Shown one piece after another: positions 24,922 to 33,620 of a stretch of 64,000 nucleotides of DNA (positions are counted from its first letter, which is position 1; each line of letters opens with the position of its first letter). Under the pieces are notes generated by a model. The model made no database searches. It saw only the letters and a program-made list of their open reading frames with translations, and was not told where the DNA came from. The position numbers and the translations under genes are program-made. This DNA comes from Candidatus Woesearchaeota archaeon (lineage in GTDB: Archaea; Nanobdellota; Nanobdellia; Woesearchaeales; GW2011-AR4): assembly GCA_016187465.1 (NCBI GenBank), contig JACPJQ010000003.1:248001-312000 (forward strand). The letters run 5' to 3'.

Positions 24922-25791
24922 TCACATTACCAAATCTTTGTAGCTGAGCGGTTGCCTATTTCTCAAAAACCCCCAGCCTTCCTGCGAGCTTGCAACTTTG
25001 CTTAAATCAATTTCAGCAATTAAAACTTCCTCCTTGGAGCTGCTTGCTCTCTTGATAACTTCTCCAAACGGGTCTGCTATAAAAGAGCCTCCCCAAAAAT
25101 CAATATCCTGCTCTTTTCCGACCCTGTTCACGGCAGCAACATAAATTCCATTCATGGAAGCGTTTCCGCACATGGCATTTTCCCATCTCTGGGCTGAAAA
25201 GGGCTCATTTTTTCTCATGTCACCTGTCCAGCCTATCGCTGTTGGATAGAAAATAATATGCGCGCCTTTCAAAGCATTGATTCTAGCAGCTTCAGGATAC
25301 CACTGGTCGTAGCAAATCAATGGAGCTATAACGACATTGTTTATTTCAGCCTGAACATATCCAAGATTGCCTGATGAAAAATAGTACTTCTCATAATATT
25401 TTGGGTCGTGCGGGATGTGTATCTTGCGGTATTTCGCAATCATCCTGCCTTCGGGGTTGGCCACAAGTGCCGTATTGTAATACTTCTTATCTTCGCCTTT
25501 TTCGTAGAATGAGCCTCCAACAAGGGTTATTTTATTGTCTTTTGCTATTTTTGAAATAAAATTTGTGATTTTGCCATGTACTTTTTCCGCCAGCCTGAAT
25601 AATTTTCTGTCTTTTGCCTGTGCAAAGTAGTGAGTAGCAAACAATTCCTGAAGGCAAACTATGTCGGCCCCTTTTTTGGCTGCTTCACGCACACATTTAG
25701 CAGTTTTACTCAGATTTTCATCTATACTTGCGCCGACTTTTGTCTGCACAAGCCCTATTTTGATTTTATTCAGAGTTGAATGCTTAGCCAT
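24922..25791 (-). CDS. aguB: N-carbamoylputrescine amidohydrolase
   Basis: Nitrilase-superfamily enzyme that converts N-carbamoylputrescine to putrescine, CO2 and ammonia. The Glu-Lys-Cys triad is visible as Glu49 (VCLQELFATHYF), Lys123 (YRKIHIPHDP) and Cys160 (LICYDQWYPEAAR), with RNRQPLSY near the C-terminus as in this family. 289 residues. Sits between the arginine decarboxylase and agmatine deiminase genes in one leftward cluster. Confidence 0.94.
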   Translation of the reverse strand: MAKHSTLNKIKIGLVQTKVGASIDENLSKTAKCVREAAKKGADIVCLQELFATHYFAQAKDRKLFRLAEKVHGKITNFISKIAKDNKITLVGGSFYEKGEDKKYYNTALVANPEGRMIAKYRKIHIPHDPKYYEKYYFSSGNLGYVQAEINNVVIAPLICYDQWYPEAARINALKGAHIIFYPTAIGWTGDMRKNEPFSAQRWENAMCGNASMNGIYVAAVNRVGKEQDIDFWGGSFIADPFGEVIKRASSSKEEVLIAEIDLSKVASSQEGWGFLRNRQPLSYKDLVM

Positions 25792-25845
25792 GTTGAACAG
25801 ATATCGCTCTTAGAATAAAAATCTTACCAGCAAAAGCAGTTCGTC

Positions 25846-26493
25846 TCAGCTTACAATTGGGTAAACATAATCCTTGAAACCAAGGGCGACTATTGCAGTT
25901 CCAAACTTTTTCTTTGGAACAAAGCTTCTTGTCTGCATCTTTATATCCCTAAGCTCAAAATTTTCAGAAAATCCATTAGTATAAAGCTCGTTTAAACTAT
26001 TTTTCAATGTCCTCTTTGCATCTTCTTCTTCCTCATGGCCGCTGTACTCAGCAACTAATCCGCCGTACTTCTTGCCAGTAGATTTGTCATAAAGCCAGCC
26101 ATAGATTATTCCAGCTGTAAGCCTTTTTCCATTTTCGCCGCTGGAAACAGCCATAATTGTTTCCATAACAGAGCCATAAACTATGTCATTGCCTATTGGC
26201 TTTCCGGATTCCTTCGCAATGCTTGGCAAAATTGATGAGTATACCATTATGTTATATTTCTCGATGCCTGCTTCCTTTAGCGCAAGGTGATATGAGCCTG
26301 CGTGGATTGTTATGTCGCTCTCCCCGATTCCGGATGTCCAGAAAAATCTTCTTGGCACTCTATTGCCTATTACAAGCCCGATTTCCTTCTTTTGTTCGTG
26401 GGAAGGCTCAGACTTTGCGCTGTGTGCCGATTTTTGCTCAAATTGAGAACTCTGTTTGTTTGTAAAATCTAATTTTAAACTTGATCGATTCAT
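25846..26493 (-). CDS. Pyruvoyl-dependent arginine decarboxylase
   Basis: Makes agmatine from arginine. The proenzyme cuts itself between two serines to create the pyruvoyl group; the site is visible as YSSILP (Ser86-Ser87), followed by GSVMETIMAVSSGENG and IIYGWL as in archaeal PvlArgDC. At 215 residues it carries about 40 extra N-terminal residues, polar and likely disordered, compared with the usual 160-180. First gene of the cluster leading to aguB and aguA. Confidence 0.93.
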   Translation of the reverse strand: MNRSSLKLDFTNKQSSQFEQKSAHSAKSEPSHEQKKEIGLVIGNRVPRRFFWTSGIGESDITIHAGSYHLALKEAGIEKYNIMVYSSILPSIAKESGKPIGNDIVYGSVMETIMAVSSGENGKRLTAGIIYGWLYDKSTGKKYGGLVAEYSGHEEEEDAKRTLKNSLNELYTNGFSENFELRDIKMQTRSFVPKKKFGTAIVALGFKDYVYPIVS

Positions 26494-26683
26494 TTTGATT
26501 TCACTGAGTGAAAAATCCTATTTTCAATTTTAAAAATATTATAAAGGTAGTATTTAAATCTTTTCTTTTTTTTGATTATTAGACGATATTTTTTTGAAAA
26601 AATTTTCAAAGTTTTGCAGTAATTTCTAGGCAAAAATTTTAAAATTAGCTTTTATAGACGATAAAAAATTTTTTAAAATTTTT

Positions 26684-26851
26684 CTATAATTCATCATAAA
26701 ATTTATTTTTTATTTTTCCGTGCTTCCCTTCTTCAGATTTGTTTTTATTTTTGGCGGTTAGATCTGCCAAGTCTGCCTCGCAAAAGTAGCAGTACAGCTC
26801 GTCTTCCGTTAAACTTCTTCCGCAGTTCTGGCATTTCGAATGATGTTCCAT
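26684..26851 (-). CDS. Zinc-ribbon microprotein (55 aa)
   Basis: ATG at 26851, TAG at 26684. The N-terminal half has two knuckles, CQNCG and CYFC, spaced 11 residues apart, consistent with one zinc-ribbon; the C-terminal half is lysine/glutamate-rich. It lies two bases after the stop of the M50 protease gene, so they are probably one transcript. A 190-base AT-rich stretch follows, with the word TAGACGATA twice (about 26581 and 26655). Function unknown. Confidence 0.75.
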   Translation of the reverse strand: MEHHSKCQNCGRSLTEDELYCYFCEADLADLTAKNKNKSEEGKHGKIKNKFYDEL

Positions 26852-26853
26852 CT

Positions 26854-27474
26854 TCAGAGCTTAAAAATTGCCAAATTATTAGCCATGGTGAAGGCAAATG
26901 CAACAGCGACGATAATTGCATAGAATGCTTTGCTCCATCTCAGGATTTTGTAACCGTCAAAAAGCCAGAAAGGGATCATGTTGAATAAAGCAAGCCATGA
27001 ATTTATTAAAAAGCCGTAATATGCTATTGTTTTTAGCAGGCTTGAAAGCGGGAAAACAGCCAGCGTCAAGAAAATTAAAGCCAATCCAAGGTTGACCACA
27101 GGCCCTGCTGCTGAGATTTTGCCGTTCTTTGCATTGTTTATCCTGCCAGAAATCATGACTGCGCCAGGCGCTGCAAACACAAAGCCGAAAAAAGACATTG
27201 CAATCGCAAGAAGCAGCATATTATCAAAGGATCTGAACTCTGCAAAGCAGCCGTATCTCTGGGCTACAATTTTGTGGCCAAGCTCGTGCAGAAGAAAGCC
27301 CATTCCGACAGTTAATGACGCAATTATGAATCTTGTATAGAAGCTGCTTAATCCGCTGCCCATTACAATGGCGAATGCAACCGAAATTGCAATCCATGCC
27401 TTCAGGGCGTCCTTTAGCTCGCTTTCAGAGGTGCTTATATTCCCGAGCTTTATCTGATTTTGAATGTAGCGCAT
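26854..27474 (-). CDS. Site-2-protease-like M50 membrane metalloprotease
   Basis: 206 residues, about six membrane segments. The zinc motif HELGH lies in a hydrophobic helix (GMGFLLHELGHKIVAQRYG), and the second motif NMIPFWLFDG supplies the usual third ligand Asp. No PDZ domain is present, as in small archaeal members. Cleaves membrane-bound substrates; the target is unknown. The DUF655 gene lies eight bases upstream in the same direction. Confidence 0.92.
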   Translation of the reverse strand: MRYIQNQIKLGNISTSESELKDALKAWIAISVAFAIVMGSGLSSFYTRFIIASLTVGMGFLLHELGHKIVAQRYGCFAEFRSFDNMLLLAIAMSFFGFVFAAPGAVMISGRINNAKNGKISAAGPVVNLGLALIFLTLAVFPLSSLLKTIAYYGFLINSWLALFNMIPFWLFDGYKILRWSKAFYAIIVAVAFAFTMANNLAIFKL

Positions 27475-27482
27475 TTTAGAAA

Positions 27483-28058
27483 TTAAATATCAACAAAAAT
27501 CCTGTGCTTCTCTGTGCCTTCCAATTCCTGTAATATCCTCTTTATGACCGTTTTTTCAGGGTCGGGCATCAGCTTAACCCTGTTTTTCAGGTCTGCAAAA
27601 CTTTCAAATGGCTTGCCATCCCTTATTTCTATGATTTGCCACATATGTTTTTTCCCAAGCCCGGGCAGCAGCTCAAGCTGGTGCATCCTCGTACTTAAAG
27701 GCTGGGCTTTATTGAAAAAATCAATAAATTTCCTCTCGTTTTTTTTGATAATCTCTTTTATGACCATCTCCAGCCCGGATTTTGCGGTTGCTGTCAGCTT
27801 TGATACAGGCATTTTGCCGACAATATGATGGATTTTATCTCTTTTGCCGTCTCCGATATAAACCTCTTCCAGCGGCTGCAAATGGATGCCTTTCTTTGGC
27901 ACCAGCTCGAGAAGCACAAAATGCTCCTTTCCCATGGCTTGCGCTATGGGGGTCTTCATATACAGCGGTCTTTCATCATAATGGTAGCCATTAGGCAAAA
28001 AATCCAGCACTATCGCTGTTTCTTCCTTTGACCTGTCCGGCTTTTCCGTTGGTTCCAT
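27483..28058 (-). CDS. DUF655 nucleic-acid-binding protein
   Basis: 191 residues: an N-terminal OB-like part (AIVLDFLPNGYHYDERPLY) and a C-terminal helix-hairpin-helix segment (LELLPGLGKKHMWQIIEIR) followed by a second one. It is an archaeal protein of unknown role that in many genomes lies near rpoF, L21e and rRNA methyltransferase genes, as here with rpoF and rpl21e 1-2 kb upstream. An RNA or ribosome-related role is likely. Confidence 0.88.
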   Translation of the reverse strand: MEPTEKPDRSKEETAIVLDFLPNGYHYDERPLYMKTPIAQAMGKEHFVLLELVPKKGIHLQPLEEVYIGDGKRDKIHHIVGKMPVSKLTATAKSGLEMVIKEIIKKNERKFIDFFNKAQPLSTRMHQLELLPGLGKKHMWQIIEIRDGKPFESFADLKNRVKLMPDPEKTVIKRILQELEGTEKHRIFVDI

Positions 28059-28060
28059 TT

Positions 28061-28957
28061 TTAAACAGTTATTATTGAAGTAAGGTTGTGTATTTCCTTC
28101 CTTGATTTATCATTGATCCTGAATTTTTCCATTGAAGCGGCTTTCTCCCCCATTATCTCAAGCAGTTTTGATTTTTCCTTTATGATGTGTGCGATTTTCT
28201 CATTTATTTTTGTTTTTATTGCTTTGTTCTTCTTGAGCTGGCTGAGTATTGCTGTCTCCTTTGCATATAAATGCTCTAGATATGACAAAAGCGCAAATAC
28301 TCTCACAACCCAGTGTGTGAACACAAGCTCTTTCATTAAGCCAGGGCTGGCCGCTTTCGGAGGAGGCAGTTTTGACTCCAAGTGCTCCAAAATCCCTGAT
28401 TCCTTTGCCAATACAGACATTATATCCTTAGCCTCTGCCTTTTCTTTTCTCAAAAATGCCCCTCCCTTGATTGCATATTCAGTTAATAACCTTTTGTCAA
28501 GCGTAACAGCCTCTTCTATGAGCTTATAAGCAGTATACTCCAAAGCCTCTAATTCGTCCGTGGCGATTTCATTATATCTCCTAAGCCATGCATCATTCCT
28601 TGTTTTTATTTTTGAAAACTCCGTTTCCTTCAAAAGGGCAGTCTCCATATAATAATTAATGCTCCTTAGCCTGATTATTATCCTTCTTATGTTGTGGAGC
28701 CTTTTTTTAAGCGACTCGAATGTTTTTGCATTAAACTTTTTTTTGTCTATCGAAAACGCTGTTACAATTGAGTCATGCAGACATTTAATCAGCATAGCTT
28801 TTTTCTTCTCGGGAGACACGTCACGCTTCAGCAGCATAGCATCAATATTTTTAATTTTTGAATAAGTGCTATTGTCAAATTTTACAGCTGCCCTGTTAAT
28901 TTCTTTTGCCAGCCTTTTATTTAAGCTTAAGTGCTTTTGACTTACAACCACCACCAT
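28061..28957 (-). CDS. Hypothetical helical protein in the rpoF-DUF655 cluster
   Basis: 298 residues, nearly all predicted helix by composition, strongly basic and rich in lysine, leucine and glutamate, with stretches that look like coiled coil. No signal peptide or membrane segment. It lies two bases from DUF655 and 50 bases from rpoF, all in one direction. I do not recognise a family; the location suggests a role with RNA or the ribosome. Confidence 0.7.
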   Translation of the reverse strand: MVVVVSQKHLSLNKRLAKEINRAAVKFDNSTYSKIKNIDAMLLKRDVSPEKKKAMLIKCLHDSIVTAFSIDKKKFNAKTFESLKKRLHNIRRIIIRLRSINYYMETALLKETEFSKIKTRNDAWLRRYNEIATDELEALEYTAYKLIEEAVTLDKRLLTEYAIKGGAFLRKEKAEAKDIMSVLAKESGILEHLESKLPPPKAASPGLMKELVFTHWVVRVFALLSYLEHLYAKETAILSQLKKNKAIKTKINEKIAHIIKEKSKLLEIMGEKAASMEKFRINDKSRKEIHNLTSIITV

Positions 28958-29009
28958 TTTCAGCTACAGAAGTTTTTGTATTTATAAAGATTATGCATGA
29001 ACAGGCATG

Positions 29010-29360
29010 CTATTGTTTTTTTTCCAAGAATTCGTTCATTGTATCAACAATTTTCTTCATAAGCTCGTTGTTTATTGTTATTGTGTATCCTTGAAGTATC
29101 ACTTTCAGCTCGTTTACGGTTGTTGGTGCAATGTCTATTATCTTATGGATTTGGTGCTCCCTTAGCCTTGGGATGTTAAGCTTAATTATCTTGTCAAATA
29201 GCTCATCGGAATTCTTATGCACCGCAATCTGATTTAGGTACTCTTCGGTCTTGTTTGCTCTGAAATTCAGCTCACTATATTTCTTCTTTATATTTTCCAG
29301 TTCTTTTTTTAGCTGATATATGTTTATTGGTGTTTCTGAAATAATTTGTGTTTCTGCCAT
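29010..29360 (-). CDS. rpoF: DNA-directed RNA polymerase subunit F (Rpb4)
   Basis: Forms the stalk of archaeal RNA polymerase with subunit E. 116 residues with the typical helical pattern and the closing LREHQIHKIIDIAPTTVNEL segment, equivalent to the HRDC-like part of Rpb4 proteins. The gene follows rpl21e by one base, a classic archaeal pairing. Confidence 0.9.
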   Translation of the reverse strand: MAETQIISETPINIYQLKKELENIKKKYSELNFRANKTEEYLNQIAVHKNSDELFDKIIKLNIPRLREHQIHKIIDIAPTTVNELKVILQGYTITINNELMKKIVDTMNEFLEKKQ

Positions 29361-29361
29361 C

Positions 29362-29652
29362 TTAAGCCTTCCTTAAATGGACAGGATGCACTACAAGTGT
29401 TTTTTCCTTGCCCATGTCATTTAATGCCACTTCGTAGCATCTGCCTCTTTTGCCTTTCACAATGCCCGATTTGCCCATGAAACGGGGATGGTACATCCCT
29501 TTTTGCACAGAAGACTCCACTCCGAAATAAACCCTGTCTCCATTATTAAACGATTGAAAGTATTTTGTGATGCTAATCTTGCCCTTGGCATTGCTTTCTT
29601 TTCTAAACTTATACCTTGTTTTTCTTCTTAAACCACCGATTCTCTTAACCAT
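29362..29652 (-). CDS. rpl21e: 50S ribosomal protein L21e
   Basis: 96 residues with the family start KRIGGLRRKTRYKFRK and the later GDRVYFGVESSVQKGM and GRCYEVALNDMGKEK parts. Found in archaea and eukaryotes only. It is the first gene of the leftward cluster rpl21e, rpoF, helical protein, DUF655, M50 protease, zinc ribbon. Confidence 0.95.
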   Translation of the reverse strand: MVKRIGGLRRKTRYKFRKESNAKGKISITKYFQSFNNGDRVYFGVESSVQKGMYHPRFMGKSGIVKGKRGRCYEVALNDMGKEKTLVVHPVHLRKA

Positions 29653-29817
29653 TTTAGAGGTTTCTGAAACATCGGCTATTATAAAAAGGTTTCTGTCGGG
29701 ATTTTTGAATTGTGTATTTTTCTTTTTACTACTCTGCAGAATAGAAAGGTTTATATATGTGCTGATGTATGAGAAAATTAATTTAAATAGTATTAAGTCA
29801 TTAAAAGGTGATTTTAA

Positions 29818-30249
29818 ATGGGATTTTTAAGCAAATTAAAGGAAAAATTGGGAACAAGTTCTAGCTCTCAGATGTTTGACGAAGCTGAGCATGGCTATGT
29901 TGAACTGGAAAAAGAAAGCCGTGTCGATACAAAATCAAAGCTGATGGTAAGGCCTTTTGTGATTGAAGAATTTGAGCACATAAAGCCTATACTTGACTCT
30001 TTAAGGGAAGGCCATACAGTAGCTTTAATCAACATCAAGCCCCTGAAGGATAAGGATTTAGTTGAGCTGAAGAGGGCAATCAACAAGCTGAAGAAGACAT
30101 GCGACGCAATCGAAGGCGACATTGCAGGCTTTGGAGAGAACTGGATTGCGGCTGTGCCGAACTATGCCTATATATACAGGGGCCAGAAGCCTTCCAAGGA
30201 AGAAGGCAAGAAAGTGGATGGCATGGAAGTTACAGAGTACGAAGAATAA
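29818..30249 (+). CDS. sepF: SepF cell-division protein
   Basis: 143-residue SepF of the archaeal type. It starts with an amphipathic membrane-binding helix (GFLSKLKEKLG), then the SepF core with VRPFVIEEFEHIKPI, LREGHTVALINIKPL and DAIEGDIAGFGENWIAAVP. In archaea SepF anchors FtsZ to the membrane. Expression is independent of neighbours. A TTATATATG-like box lies about 60 bases ahead. Confidence 0.93.
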   Translation: MGFLSKLKEKLGTSSSSQMFDEAEHGYVELEKESRVDTKSKLMVRPFVIEEFEHIKPILDSLREGHTVALINIKPLKDKDLVELKRAINKLKKTCDAIEGDIAGFGENWIAAVPNYAYIYRGQKPSKEEGKKVDGMEVTEYEE

Positions 30250-30271
30250 TTCTTTTATATTTTTATTAAAT

Positions 30272-30526
30272 TTATTTACTAATAGAAGATTGAGTTTGAG
30301 AGATAGTCTCTTGTATCCTTCTCATACTGTCAAGAAAATTCTGACCAACTAGGAGTTCTAAAGAATCTTTAGACTTCTTAAAAAGTATCCCATTCGGTGC
30401 ATCAAATCTGTCAATACCAAAAGGTTTTGTAGGCGACCCAAGACCATATAAAAATACATCTTCTTTTACCCATATAATCACTTCAGGAGAAATGGATTGA
30501 CCATCTTTTGGCACAAGATACACCAT
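30272..30526 (-). CDS. Hypothetical protein
   Basis: 84 residues. The middle is a plausible beta-rich domain (EVIIWVKEDVFLYGLGSPTKPFG); the C-terminal end is serine/glutamine-rich. No known motif, no membrane segment. It converges with sepF. Moderate support only. Confidence 0.5.
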   Translation of the reverse strand: MVYLVPKDGQSISPEVIIWVKEDVFLYGLGSPTKPFGIDRFDAPNGILFKKSKDSLELLVGQNFLDSMRRIQETISQTQSSISK

Positions 30527-30685
30527 CCCAGCTTTAACGTCTTCGCGTTGTAATAGTCTATATCCAACTTTAACCGTTTGGATTTACAGAAAATAAAATG
30601 TATTTATAAAGTTTTGTAAACGAGGGTCCTAATGAATAATTTCAAATCCGAAAACTATAAAAATAAATCGCTTTCTTAAGATTTT

Positions 30686-31237
30686 ATGCCAGAGGAAAAA
30701 TTAAAGGAAGAAGATTTTGAGCACCAGCCCTGCCCTTTGTGCCATGAGAAAACTTTGATTCTGACAGAAAGGGAGACTGAAGTGCCTTATTTCGGCAAGG
30801 TCTATCTTTTTTCCATGACCTGCAATAACTGCAAATACCACAAGGCTGATGTTGAAGCGACTGAGCAGAAAGAGCCTGTGAAGTACGAGTTTGAAATTTC
30901 AAGCGAAGAAGATATGAAAGTGAGGGTTGTGAAGTCGAGCGAAGCAACTGTCAAACTGCCGCATCTCGCCACTATAACGCCAGGTCCTGCGTCTCAAGGG
31001 TATGTAACAAATATTGAGGGGATATTAAGCAGGGTGAAATATCAAATTGAGGCAGCGAAGGAGATGGAAGAGGACGAGGAAGACAAGAAAAAAGCAAAGA
31101 ATCTTCTCAAGAAATTACTGAACATAACCTGGGGCAAAGAGAAGCAAAAGATCATTATTGAAGATCCAAGCGGCAACTCAGCGATTATAAGCGACAAGAC
31201 AGTCAAATCAGTTTTGAAGGTCAGGGTTGAGAAATAA
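30686..31237 (+). CDS. ZPR1-related zinc-finger protein
   Basis: 183 residues with one ZPR1 module: a zinc finger CPLCHEK...CNNCKYHKADV near the N-terminus, followed by the beta-helical region with VVKSSEATVKLPHLATITPG and GYVTNIEGIL. In eukaryotes ZPR1 proteins assist folding of elongation factor eEF1A; archaeal single-module homologues may do the same. Stands alone. Confidence 0.9.
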   Translation: MPEEKLKEEDFEHQPCPLCHEKTLILTERETEVPYFGKVYLFSMTCNNCKYHKADVEATEQKEPVKYEFEISSEEDMKVRVVKSSEATVKLPHLATITPGPASQGYVTNIEGILSRVKYQIEAAKEMEEDEEDKKKAKNLLKKLLNITWGKEKQKIIIEDPSGNSAIISDKTVKSVLKVRVEK

Positions 31238-31383
31238 AACTTATTTTTAAAAGAGATATAAGATTAATGCGTTGGGAAAGTTAAAAAATGGCTAAACATG
31301 ACATAAATTTCACATTAAATATTAACATTAACCTAAATCAATGTTGAATGATAAAAATTTAAAAATAGCGGGGGCGACTTGAA

Positions 31384-32175
31384 TTGATAAAAATAGGCAT
31401 TATAGGCGGCTCCGGGCTTGAAGACCCGAGAATTCTGAAAGATGCGAAAGAAATAAACACATCAACAAAATTTGGCAATCCTTCAAGCGCATTGACAACC
31501 GGAAAAATTGGAAAGGCAGAAGTTGTAATCTTATCAAGGCACGGCAAAAAGCACACAATAATGCCAAGCAATGTCAATTACAGAGCAAACATAATGGCGT
31601 TAAAAGAGCAAGGCTGCATGCATATAATTTCGACAACAGCCTGCGGCTCTTTAAGAGAGGAAATAAAACCCGGCCATCTTGTTTTTTGCGACCAGTTTAT
31701 TGACAGGACAACAAAAAGAGCATCAACATTTTATGATTCTGATAAAGTATGCCATATTCCGATGGCAGAGCCATTTTGCGCCAAATTGAGAAAGATACTT
31801 TCTGAAACTGCTGCTGAAATGAAACTCGGGCACCACAAAAAAGGCACTGTTGTAACGATTGAAGGCCCTCGATTTTCCACAAAGGCGGAAAGCCACATGT
31901 TCAGGCAGTGGAATGCTGATGTAATCAACATGAGCACTGTTCCTGAAGTTGTACTAGCACGCGAAGCTGGAATATGCTATGCAGTAATTGCAATGGCGAC
32001 TGATTACGACTGTTTTATGGATGATAGACCAGCAGTTACAATAGAAGAGATATTAAGAGTTATGAAGCAGAACGCTGAAAATGTCAAAAAACTGCTTTTA
32101 GAGGTTATACCTAAGATAAATTATCAAGAATGCCAGTGCAGAGAAGACATAAAAACTTCTATCATAGGTGGTTAG
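31384..32175 (+). CDS. mtnP: S-methyl-5'-thioadenosine phosphorylase
   Basis: Splits methylthioadenosine (MTA) with phosphate into adenine and methylthioribose-1-phosphate. Nucleoside-phosphorylase family II signatures: [12 protein letters not shown] at the start, [20 protein letters not shown] (phosphate and ribose site), [11 protein letters not shown] and [15 protein letters not shown]. Starts at a TTG (31384). Its stop overlaps the convergent AKR gene by four bases. A decayed copy of its 3' end lies at 33507. First gene of a possible MTA salvage set with mtnA, an aldolase and apt. Confidence 0.93.
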   Translation: MIKIGIIGGSGLEDPRILKDAKEINTSTKFGNPSSALTTGKIGKAEVVILSRHGKKHTIMPSNVNYRANIMALKEQGCMHIISTTACGSLREEIKPGHLVFCDQFIDRTTKRASTFYDSDKVCHIPMAEPFCAKLRKILSETAAEMKLGHHKKGTVVTIEGPRFSTKAESHMFRQWNADVINMSTVPEVVLAREAGICYAVIAMATDYDCFMDDRPAVTIEEILRVMKQNAENVKKLLLEVIPKINYQECQCREDIKTSIIGG

Positions 32176-33008
32176 TACATCCCTTTCTTGAAAAAATTAG
32201 TTTCAGCAACAAAATTCTTGGTCTTATCTTTTACATCTGCCAATTCTTCCTTGCTTAAAGGTTTGAAATCCCTGGCAAAGTATGCATTCTGTTCAACCTC
32301 TTGAGGAGTTTTGCAGCCAATTATCGCTAAATCGACATCCTGGCTTAAGCTAAAACCAAAGGCTTCTTCCATTTTGATTGATGAAAGGGCACGCCCTTGA
32401 GAGGTGATCTTCATTGCTATTACCCCAATTCCTTTTTTCCTAGCTTCGGGGATTACTGTAGTGATAAAAGGCAGATAATGCGAATCCCCGGCATTTACGC
32501 AAAGCAATATTGTATCAAAATCATATCTTTTTATTGCTTCAATTAAAATTTTAGGGTCATGATGACCGGTAATCCCTAAAAATCTCACCTTCCCCAGTTT
32601 TTTCAGCTCCTCAAGAGCATGTATTGCGCCATCGCCTGAAAAAATTTCAGTTAAATCATCTTTCTCGCGCAAATCATGAAGCTGCAACAAATCAAGATAG
32701 CTTGTGTTTAATCTTCTCAGGGAATCTTCCACCAATGACAAAGTCCCTTCATAGGTCCTGTCCTGGGTCTTGGATGCCAAAAAGACGCTTTCCCTTTTTG
32801 CATGATCCCACAGAAATTTGCCCAGATAGTCCCGGCTTTGCTGATAAGCTGGGGCTGTATCAAAGTAATTGACACCGACCTCAACGGCTTTCTTTATCAC
32901 TGACTCTGCTTCCTTAAAATAGCCGCTTGTCCTTAAAATTCCCTCGCCGCCAAGGCCAAAAATTGTGGCATTGTAATTTGTTTTGCCTAATTTTCTTGTA
33001 GGGATCAT
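32172..33008 (-). CDS. Aldo/keto reductase
   Basis: 278-residue NAD(P)H-dependent carbonyl reductase. It starts with the barrel signature [19 protein letters not shown], has [19 protein letters not shown] with the catalytic Asp and Tyr, the Lys in [13 protein letters not shown], and the His in [10 protein letters not shown]. Substrate unknown. In this neighbourhood it could reduce an aldehyde from sugar-phosphate cleavage; that is inference. Confidence 0.92.
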   Translation of the reverse strand: MIPTRKLGKTNYNATIFGLGGEGILRTSGYFKEAESVIKKAVEVGVNYFDTAPAYQQSRDYLGKFLWDHAKRESVFLASKTQDRTYEGTLSLVEDSLRRLNTSYLDLLQLHDLREKDDLTEIFSGDGAIHALEELKKLGKVRFLGITGHHDPKILIEAIKRYDFDTILLCVNAGDSHYLPFITTVIPEARKKGIGVIAMKITSQGRALSSIKMEEAFGFSLSQDVDLAIIGCKTPQEVEQNAYFARDFKPLSKEELADVKDKTKNFVAETNFFKKGMY

Positions 33009-33100
33009 AATTTGGATTAAGCAGGAAGAATACTTAAAGCTTGCGAAAACGCTTGCAAGTGTACAGGGAAAGTATAAAGACAGCGATTATCGGCGGCTGA

Positions 33101-33385
33101 TCAGCCAAAAGTCACCTTTATCAATGAATTAATCTTGGCTATCATATTTTCCAGAATCTCCTCTTCCTGCATCTCTTCTGTGTCTTCCCTCTCAATAACC
33201 CCTATCTTAAACCTTATTTCATTCAATGAATTAAGCAAATCCTCTTTATTGATTTGACCGCCGGATTTAATGCGGTTATGAAGGTCAGCAAGAAGATTGT
33301 CTATATCTATCGCATGCTCGAGCAAATCCTGGCTCATCTGCCTTATTTGCTGGAGTACAATTTTTCCTTCAGCTTCGTCTGTCAT
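33101..33385 (-). CDS. Hypothetical coiled-coil protein
   Basis: 94 residues, acidic, helical throughout with heptad-like spacing of leucine and isoleucine (LLEHAIDIDNLLADL). No known motif. Stands between the AKR gene and the mtnP relic. Confidence 0.6.
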   Translation of the reverse strand: MTDEAEGKIVLQQIRQMSQDLLEHAIDIDNLLADLHNRIKSGGQINKEDLLNSLNEIRFKIGVIEREDTEEMQEEEILENMIAKINSLIKVTFG

Positions 33386-33506
33386 TTTTATTAATTGGAA
33401 CTGTTTATTGTTGTCTGCAACAGGAACTATTTAAATATTTTACCTATTTTCGTGTTTTTGAAAATCATTAAGTAGTAGGTATTTCATAAAATTCTTGGTG
33501 GGGATT

Positions 33507-33620
33507 ATGAAACAGAATGCAGGGAATGTAAAGAAATTACTTATTGCGACAATTCCGAAAATAGATTATTATGATTACCTATGCAGGTAAGACATAAAGA
33601 GTGCAATTATTGGTGGTTGA
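33507..33620 (+). pseudogene. Relic of a second MTA phosphorylase gene (3' end)
   Basis: Translates as MKQNAGNVKKLL...TIPKIDY...CR-stop-DIKSAIIGG-stop, matching the last 37 residues of MtnP (31384-32175), which end [12 protein letters not shown]...VIPKINY...[12 protein letters not shown]. An in-frame TAA at 33588-33590 replaces the Glu codon. The bases have drifted at many third positions, so it is not a recent copy. Nothing recognisable remains beyond a few residues upstream. The relic ends one base before the lipoprotein gene's stop codon. Confidence 0.8.

Noticed and set aside
33588-33590. mtnP relic as a small functional gene with readthrough
   Set aside because: It lacks the whole catalytic part of the phosphorylase; the stop is one of several signs of decay.
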